Positions 59,280 through 64,000 of a stretch of 64,000 bases of DNA are shown in pieces; the first letter of the stretch is position 1, and the number at the start of each line of letters is the position of its first letter. Origin of the DNA: Flavobacterium sp. 9R (GTDB lineage Bacteria; Bacteroidota; Bacteroidia; Flavobacteriales; Flavobacteriaceae); the NCBI RefSeq assembly GCF_902506345.1, contig NZ_LR733413.1, forward strand, positions 2,001,683 to 2,065,682, in the 5' to 3' direction. The translations under genes and the position numbers were made by a program. Below the pieces are notes generated by a model. That model was not told the origin of the DNA. It saw only the letters and a list, made by a program, of their open reading frames with translations, and did not search any database.

Positions 59280-59867
59280 CTATTTGGTTGATTTTTCTGT
59301 TTTCATTCCTTTTCCGGAAAGCAACAATGAAGTTTTGAATTCTTTCGTGGTCATTTCTAGTAAAGAGACTCTTGTATTTTCTACTATCCACACTTCACCA
59401 TAATCAATATCAGGAGTAGTAGGAAGAAAAACGGTGGCTTTCTCTTCAATGGTTTTGATTAAAAAACCCGGTTTCCAAGCCCCATTGAGTTCCACTAAAA
59501 CGGGTGGTCTTACATCTTCTTCTGGTTGCAATTTTGCTGTCATTTTAGCTTTGTATTTGGAATAAGTTGGGATGTAAAGCAAAACATTATTCTCAATCCA
59601 TTCCTTCATTTTTCCAATCATTGCAAAACGAGCCAATAAACCGCAGATAAAAAATAATACCACCACAAGAAAAAGAGTCACAAAAGGAACCCATTTTTTG
59701 TCCCCAGCATTATCTAAACCAAGTATTTCGGTGAGTTTATGTCCGTATTTATACAATTTGGTATAGACACTTTTGAAAATACTTAACAGAATAAAAATTG
59801 GCAGAAACAACACAATTCCTGAGATGACAGTATCTTTAATTTTTGATATTACTTTCTTCATAAACAC
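59280..59867 (-). CDS. DUF502 inner-membrane protein
   Basis: 195 residues. Two membrane helices (about 12-32 and 62-85), the conserved VISGIVLFLPIFILLSIF start and the C-terminal VELNGAWKPGFLIKTIEE and VFLPTTPDIDYGEVWIVE segments of DUF502. Function unknown; DUF502 proteins are broadly distributed and are common in envelope contexts. It lies 12 bp before the interrupted small gene and 25 bp after the first sulfatase gene, so it is a member of the operon. A start two codons in (MKKV) is equally likely. Confidence 0.88.
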   Translation of the reverse strand: MFMKKVISKIKDTVISGIVLFLPIFILLSIFKSVYTKLYKYGHKLTEILGLDNAGDKKWVPFVTLFLVVVLFFICGLLARFAMIGKMKEWIENNVLLYIPTYSKYKAKMTAKLQPEEDVRPPVLVELNGAWKPGFLIKTIEEKATVFLPTTPDIDYGEVWIVENTRVSLLEMTTKEFKTSLLLSGKGMKTEKSTK

Positions 59868-59892
59868 TGTTTCTAAATTTGAAAAGTCAGAC

Positions 59893-62265
59893 TTAATTAT
59901 TTTTTATTAAATCAACTTTTACAGTATGAATTTTTCCTTCAAATTTGAAAGGTGCTTTATCATGATAGCGCATCGAAACGGAACCACCCAAATCTTTGCC
60001 TACGTCAAAAGTCTCACTGGCTGTAAAAGCTGCTGGAACGGCTCTTTTTATTTCGCAAACAGCATATGGTTTTCCATCTACAGTTATAGTTACAGTTCCG
60101 GGACCTCCAGGTTTCGGGATAGCAGTTAAAAGTTCCACTGTATGCCTTCCTGCTGGAATTTTTTGATTGGACTCGGCCAAATAGCGTTCTATGATTAGCA
60201 TATTATATTCAAATACTAATTTTCCGTTTTCCATAAAACAAGTAACTCCGCCACCGTCTCCACCCATAGCAAACAAAACGCCAGAAGCATTGTCTTTCAC
60301 TTCCATATCCACCACTACTTTATTGCTTTTTTTACCCAATCCTGGCGCACTGAATTCGGGCATTCTTTCGGTATTTTCATCAAAAACCCAAGAAGTATAA
60401 GGTGAAGAAATTGCATCTTCGGGATGCAAACGCAACCAAATTCCGGCACCTGTTGGTAAAGCTAAATTGTCTTTGGCCTGTTGACTATATATGTCTTGAA
60501 GTTCTTTTAGTTTTGCTGGATGTTTAGCTGCAATATTGTTGAATTGCGAAAAATCTTCTTTGATGTTGTACAATTCCCAAACATCTTTAGTAGAATCCCA
60601 TTGAGCTAATCCCGGTTGTGCGGGAATCCAAGGGTACAATGGTCCAAAAGTACAAGCATACCAACCGTCTTTATAGACACCGCGACTTCCATTATTGTCG
60701 AAAAATTGTACTTTAGAAACTTCAGGAGCTTTTGGGTTGGCAAAAGTATATTTCATACTAACTCCATCTATTGGCATTTGCTTAATCCCATTCACCACTT
60801 TAGGTGCTGGAATATTCAAAACATCATAAATGGTTGGAACAATATCATTTACGTGATGAAATTGTTGACGGAAATTTTTATCGGCTTTGATTCCTTTTGG
60901 CCAACTAACAACCATCATATTTTGTGTACCCCCAAAGTGAGACGCTATTAATTTGGTGTACTTAAATGGCGTATTTCCTGCCCATGCCCAAGAAGCATGA
61001 TAATTGTTTTCTAAGTAAGGTCCACCCAAAGCGTCTAAACCACCCACTTTATCTAATGCGGCTAATTGGTCTTCGATGGTATTTGATACTCCATTTTGCG
61101 CAAGCAGTTCGCTAATAGAACCATTTTGCCCTTCGGCACTAGAACCATTATCACCCCAAATAAAGAACACAATAGTGTTGTCTTTTTGACCATTGTCTTC
61201 TATAGTTTTCAGAACTCGGCCTATTTCCATATCGGCATGTTCTACAAATCCTGCAAAAACTTCCATCAATCTAGCTTGAAACGTTCTTTGGCTTTGCGGA
61301 ATACTTTCCCAAGAGGGCTGCGTTTTGTCTCTAGCTGTTAATTTTGTGTTTTTTGGAATAACACCTAATTCTAATTGTTTTTTGAATGTCTTTTCACGGT
61401 AGGCATCCCAACCGTCATCAAATTTTCCTTTGTATTTATCCGCCCATTCCTTCATAATATGATGGGGTGCGTGGCCCGCTCCTGGAGCGAAATACAACAA
61501 AAATGGTTTGTCTGCGGCAAATGCTTTGTGTTGATTTAACCAACTTATAGCATTATCTGCTAAGTCGGTAGTAAGATGATATTCTTTACCATCTTTAGTT
61601 GTTTTAGGTGGTTCAACAGGCGTAAAATCATTCACTAAACGTGGTTCGTATTGTGAGGTTTCACCAGCTAGAAAGCCATAAAAATGTTCAAAACCATAAT
61701 TATTAGGCCAGTATTCAAAAGGTCCGGCAGCTGTAGTTTGATTGGCCGGTGTATTGTGCCATTTTCCATAAGCAGCCGTGCTATACCCGTAATTCTTGAG
61801 CACTTCGGCAACTGTAGCGGCTTCTTTAGGAATAATCCCTGTATAACCATCCCAATCGACAGCTCTTTCGGCAATAGTTCCATTACCAACTCTAGTATGG
61901 TTTCTACCAGTTAGTAAAGAAGCTCTGGTTGGCGAACAGATTGCTGTGGTATGAAAACTGTTATAAGCAATACCTTCGTTATACACTTTTGAAAGTGTTG
62001 GAGTGTTTATTGCTCCGCCAAAAGTAGAAGCTGTTCCAAAACCTGTATCATCCATCAAAACAATCAAAATGTTTGGCGCGTTTTTTGGCAAATGTGCGGG
62101 TTGTGCACGACGAATCATTTTACTTTCTGCAAGACTTTCTCCAGCAACACTTGCACTTGGAATTGTTGGAAATGGCAATACTTCTTGTGCTATTGTCTGC
62201 AATGAAAATGTAAGTAGTATAAACACATATTTAAATGATGATTTCAAAAAAACTTTCATAAACAT
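59893..62265 (-). CDS. Arylsulfatase (type I, Cys-type), copy 1
   Basis: 790 residues. Signal peptide (to QTIAQ), then LIVLMDDTGFGT (metal Asp D72/D73) and the signature CSPTRASLLTGRNHTRVGNG with C110 as the formylglycine precursor. GKWHNTPANQ, YFAPGAGHAPHH and GDNGSSAEG match the second copy. It has the same length and domain order as that copy, including the C-terminal beta domain, so the two arose by duplication. It is the first gene of the operon. Divergence between the copies suggests two related sulfated substrates or linkages. Confidence 0.91.
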   Translation of the reverse strand: MFMKVFLKSSFKYVFILLTFSLQTIAQEVLPFPTIPSASVAGESLAESKMIRRAQPAHLPKNAPNILIVLMDDTGFGTASTFGGAINTPTLSKVYNEGIAYNSFHTTAICSPTRASLLTGRNHTRVGNGTIAERAVDWDGYTGIIPKEAATVAEVLKNYGYSTAAYGKWHNTPANQTTAAGPFEYWPNNYGFEHFYGFLAGETSQYEPRLVNDFTPVEPPKTTKDGKEYHLTTDLADNAISWLNQHKAFAADKPFLLYFAPGAGHAPHHIMKEWADKYKGKFDDGWDAYREKTFKKQLELGVIPKNTKLTARDKTQPSWESIPQSQRTFQARLMEVFAGFVEHADMEIGRVLKTIEDNGQKDNTIVFFIWGDNGSSAEGQNGSISELLAQNGVSNTIEDQLAALDKVGGLDALGGPYLENNYHASWAWAGNTPFKYTKLIASHFGGTQNMMVVSWPKGIKADKNFRQQFHHVNDIVPTIYDVLNIPAPKVVNGIKQMPIDGVSMKYTFANPKAPEVSKVQFFDNNGSRGVYKDGWYACTFGPLYPWIPAQPGLAQWDSTKDVWELYNIKEDFSQFNNIAAKHPAKLKELQDIYSQQAKDNLALPTGAGIWLRLHPEDAISSPYTSWVFDENTERMPEFSAPGLGKKSNKVVVDMEVKDNASGVLFAMGGDGGGVTCFMENGKLVFEYNMLIIERYLAESNQKIPAGRHTVELLTAIPKPGGPGTVTITVDGKPYAVCEIKRAVPAAFTASETFDVGKDLGGSVSMRYHDKAPFKFEGKIHTVKVDLIKNN

Positions 62266-62310
62266 TTTTTTAATTAATAAACAAGGCTTTGTTGATTCGT
62301 GAGTTGTATA

Positions 62311-62350
62311 AAAAAAAGTATCTATTTGAGTTTACAATACTCAAATAGAT
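62311..62350 (-). terminator. Hairpin between the AraC-type regulator and the sulfatase operon
   Basis: Perfect 12-bp stem ATCTATTTGAGT (62320-62331) / ACTCAAATAGAT (62339-62350), loop 7, followed on the minus strand by a run of eight Us. It is a terminator of the upstream regulator gene. Because a promoter-like CAA-N23-CAAATTTA arrangement (62385-62418 read in reverse) lies before it, it could instead be an attenuator in the sulfatase leader. Confidence 0.75.
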
Positions 62351-62468
62351 TTGTCGAATTAAACCTGACTAACGGATTGTTAATCAAATTTAACATTTTA
62401 ATACGTGCTGTAAGTCAAGTGATTACATTTTATTTGTGCTGATTTGAGAAATCAATACATCAAAAAAA

Positions 62469-63641
62469 CTAATTTGTTTGATTTTTGAGTCGAAAAAAGT
62501 CGGCAGGAGTTTGACCTGAATTTTTCTTTATGGCATTATTCAAGGAGGATCTTGAACCGAATCCTGCTTTTTGGCTTAAGGATTCTATTGTAAAATTAGA
62601 ATAATTAGGGTTCTCATTTAATAGCTTAGTAATATGGCTAATTCTAAAGTCATTGATTAACTCATTGAAATTTTTTTGATATTCTTCATTAATTAATGCC
62701 GATAACAGATACACTGGTATGTTTATTTCTGATGATAAATCGTTTATACTATAACCTTGCTTCACAAATGGAGTGTTTTGGATAAAATGTTGTTCCATTT
62801 TGTTTTTAAAAATCAACTTTTGTTCGTTAGTCAATTTTTCCACTTTTTTTTCTTTTTTCAAATAGGAATCATTTTTTGAATCTTGAAAATCAACTCTCAT
62901 TCCGTAAAGTAAATGGGGCCGGAAAAGTAAATTCAACGAAATGAATAAAATGACACCTGAAAGCGAAAATATTATTTGTTGGGTAAGATCTATGAATCTT
63001 GAAAGATGGAAAAAAAATTCTACAATCAATAAAACATAGAGTAATGACAAGACTTTAGAAAACAAACAAGCCCATTTGTAGGTTGGGTTATCGGTGTTAT
63101 TATTGTTTATTTTTTTCCATTTATAAATTAAAACAAACTGGCAAATGGTCATAGTTAATCCGAAAAGAACTCTAGCCATTACTCCCCAACCGTTTGGTAA
63201 AAGAACATCTGGTTCTAAAGTTATCAAAGTTTTGTCTGCTAAAAGTTGCTTAATAATAATGATTTTTTGTGAAGCCGGTTTAATATACAACGGAATTAAA
63301 ATTATGGTATAGAGTAAAGAAGGTATGAATAAAAAGAAATATTTTCGATTAATTTTTTTGAAAGGGAACAATAGCGATTTGACATACAAATAAGAAAAAG
63401 CGGGTCCACAAAAAGCAACAAAACCAGCGCAACGCCATAAATTAGGGAAATAAAGAAAAAAAGCAGAAGCCTGTAGTCCAAAGTTAATGGACATAATAGA
63501 AATTGAAAAGATAAAACCGGCCAACAATCTAGCCGAAAAAGTTTCCTTCTTATTGGCCCAAAACAAAATATTCCCAACAAGTAAACCTAATATTCCTATT
63601 GAGAATACAAAAACAAAAGGCCAATTTGATATTTGATCCAT
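62469..63641 (-). CDS. Membrane-anchored AraC-type regulator
   Basis: 390 residues. The N-terminal two-thirds have six or seven membrane helices; the C-terminal ~100 residues are an HTH_18 AraC DNA-binding domain (YSINDLSSEINIPVYLLSAL, FTIESLSQKAGFGSRSSLNN, AIKKNSGQTPADFFRLK). This 7TM-HTH layout is common in Bacteroidota and senses an envelope or periplasmic signal. It stands directly upstream of, and on the same strand as, the sulfatase operon, so regulating it is the simplest guess. Confidence 0.88.
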   Translation of the reverse strand: MDQISNWPFVFVFSIGILGLLVGNILFWANKKETFSARLLAGFIFSISIMSINFGLQASAFFLYFPNLWRCAGFVAFCGPAFSYLYVKSLLFPFKKINRKYFFLFIPSLLYTIILIPLYIKPASQKIIIIKQLLADKTLITLEPDVLLPNGWGVMARVLFGLTMTICQFVLIYKWKKINNNNTDNPTYKWACLFSKVLSLLYVLLIVEFFFHLSRFIDLTQQIIFSLSGVILFISLNLLFRPHLLYGMRVDFQDSKNDSYLKKEKKVEKLTNEQKLIFKNKMEQHFIQNTPFVKQGYSINDLSSEINIPVYLLSALINEEYQKNFNELINDFRISHITKLLNENPNYSNFTIESLSQKAGFGSRSSLNNAIKKNSGQTPADFFRLKNQTN

Positions 63642-63776
63642 TTTAGTTTGTTGTTTTTATATTTCTATTCCTATTTTTTGTCAATAAAGATGTTTTTAGT
63701 CAAATAGTTGCGTAAATGTATGATTTTTAAACTAAATTTTAACATTTTTTATGTTTTTAAAATTTCCTAAGAGCAA

Positions 63777-63834
63777 AACAGCTATTAAGCCTAAAAATAT
63801 GTATATTAGCTTGATAAGTAGTTAAATAGCTGTT
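63777..63834. other. Inverted repeat in the right-hand intergenic region
   Basis: AACAGCTATT (63777-63786) and AATAGCTGTT (63825-63834) form a 10-bp inverted repeat 38 bp apart, followed by Ts. It could be an operator or an isolated hairpin upstream of the gene that starts at 63887. Confidence 0.35.
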
Positions 63835-63886
63835 TTTCTATTGAAAACTTTTTGCCTTATAAAATGAATTTAACCTAATTTTATTT

Positions 63887-64000
63887 ATGCGAATACTCCT
63901 TTTGCTTTTACTACTTATGACCTCAGGCATTTTTTTAGGACAATCAAATGAACTTGAAACAGAGGAGAAGTTCAATAAGCATGTTTTTGGTTTTATGCTT
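63887..64000 (+). CDS. Secreted protein, N-terminal fragment (continues past window end)
   Basis: Frame open from ATG 63887 to the window edge, 38 codons. It begins with a clear signal peptide (MRILLLLLLLMTSGIFLGQS) and then NELETEEKFNKHVFGFML. Too short to assign a family. It is transcribed away from the membrane AraC-type regulator. Confidence 0.6.
   Translation, partial: MRILLLLLLLMTSGIFLGQSNELETEEKFNKHVFGFML

Overview
The window is AT-rich chromosomal DNA from a member of the Bacteroidota, most likely Flavobacteriaceae and probably Flavobacterium. The evidence is a type IX secretion (T9SS) sorting domain, a LruC-domain lipoprotein, DUF4271 and DUF4296 proteins, a TonB receptor with a carboxypeptidase-regulatory domain, promoters of the Bacteroidota form TTG-N19-TAnnTTTG, and intergenic repeat elements that resemble those I recall from Flavobacterium genomes. 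I see no phage, transposase or CRISPR array.

Layout. 1-1021: the 3' end of folC, a tRNA-Val gene and a decayed second tRNA copy. 1156-5127: a small plus-strand accessory cluster (AraC regulator, acetyltransferase, alpha/beta hydrolase lipoprotein, cupin, a broken Tat/alcohol-dehydrogenase gene, a cyclophilin-like lipoprotein). 5231-11922 (minus): a LruC-domain lipoprotein, two paralogous membrane-anchored YVTN beta-propellers, a GMC oxidoreductase and a gluconate-dehydrogenase-subunit-3-like Tat protein. 11975-29911 (minus): an exopolysaccharide locus of 16 genes that builds UDP-GlcA and UDP-Xyl (Ugd, UXS) and encodes a phosphoglycosyl transferase fused to a degenerate receiver domain, four glycosyltransferases, two acyltransferases, flippase, polymerase, chain-length regulator, a short TolC-like protein, an Hpt protein, a CheY-like protein and a phosphoribosyltransferase-HAD fusion. 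29912-30787: a long non-coding gap with repeat elements.

30788-40347 is housekeeping sequence: zinc metallopeptidase, Lrp/AsnC regulator, hemD, DUF4271, polyprenol-phosphate mannosyltransferase, dihydroorotase-like protein, DUF4296, an SDR epimerase, tyrS, a secreted unknown and a LuxE-like acyltransferase. 40467-53857 is a phosphate-acquisition region: a minimal T9SS-tailed protein, a beta-helix lipoprotein, a TonB receptor, phoB, phoR, a phosphate-selective porin, pstS, pstC, pstA, pstB and phoU. Upstream of the porin and pstS lie 11-bp-spaced TTAAC/TTAAT direct repeats at the same distance from the -7 element, which I read as this lineage's PHO box. 53935-63641 (minus): small secreted proteins and a sulfatase operon (two paralogous ~790-residue arylsulfatases, a DUF502 membrane protein, a small secreted protein interrupted by a nonsense codon, an outer-membrane barrel) next to a membrane-anchored AraC-type regulator. 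The window ends inside a new plus-strand secreted-protein gene.

Most notable for follow-up: the PRT-HAD fusion in the polysaccharide locus (possible ribofuranose addition), the orphan phosphorelay parts together with the pseudo-receiver/Cys4 sugar transferase, the PHO-box architecture, the acidic repeat loop in PstC, the Gln-for-His change in dihydroorotase, the nonsense-interrupted sulfatase-operon gene, and the tRNA remnant carrying a duplicated hairpin.
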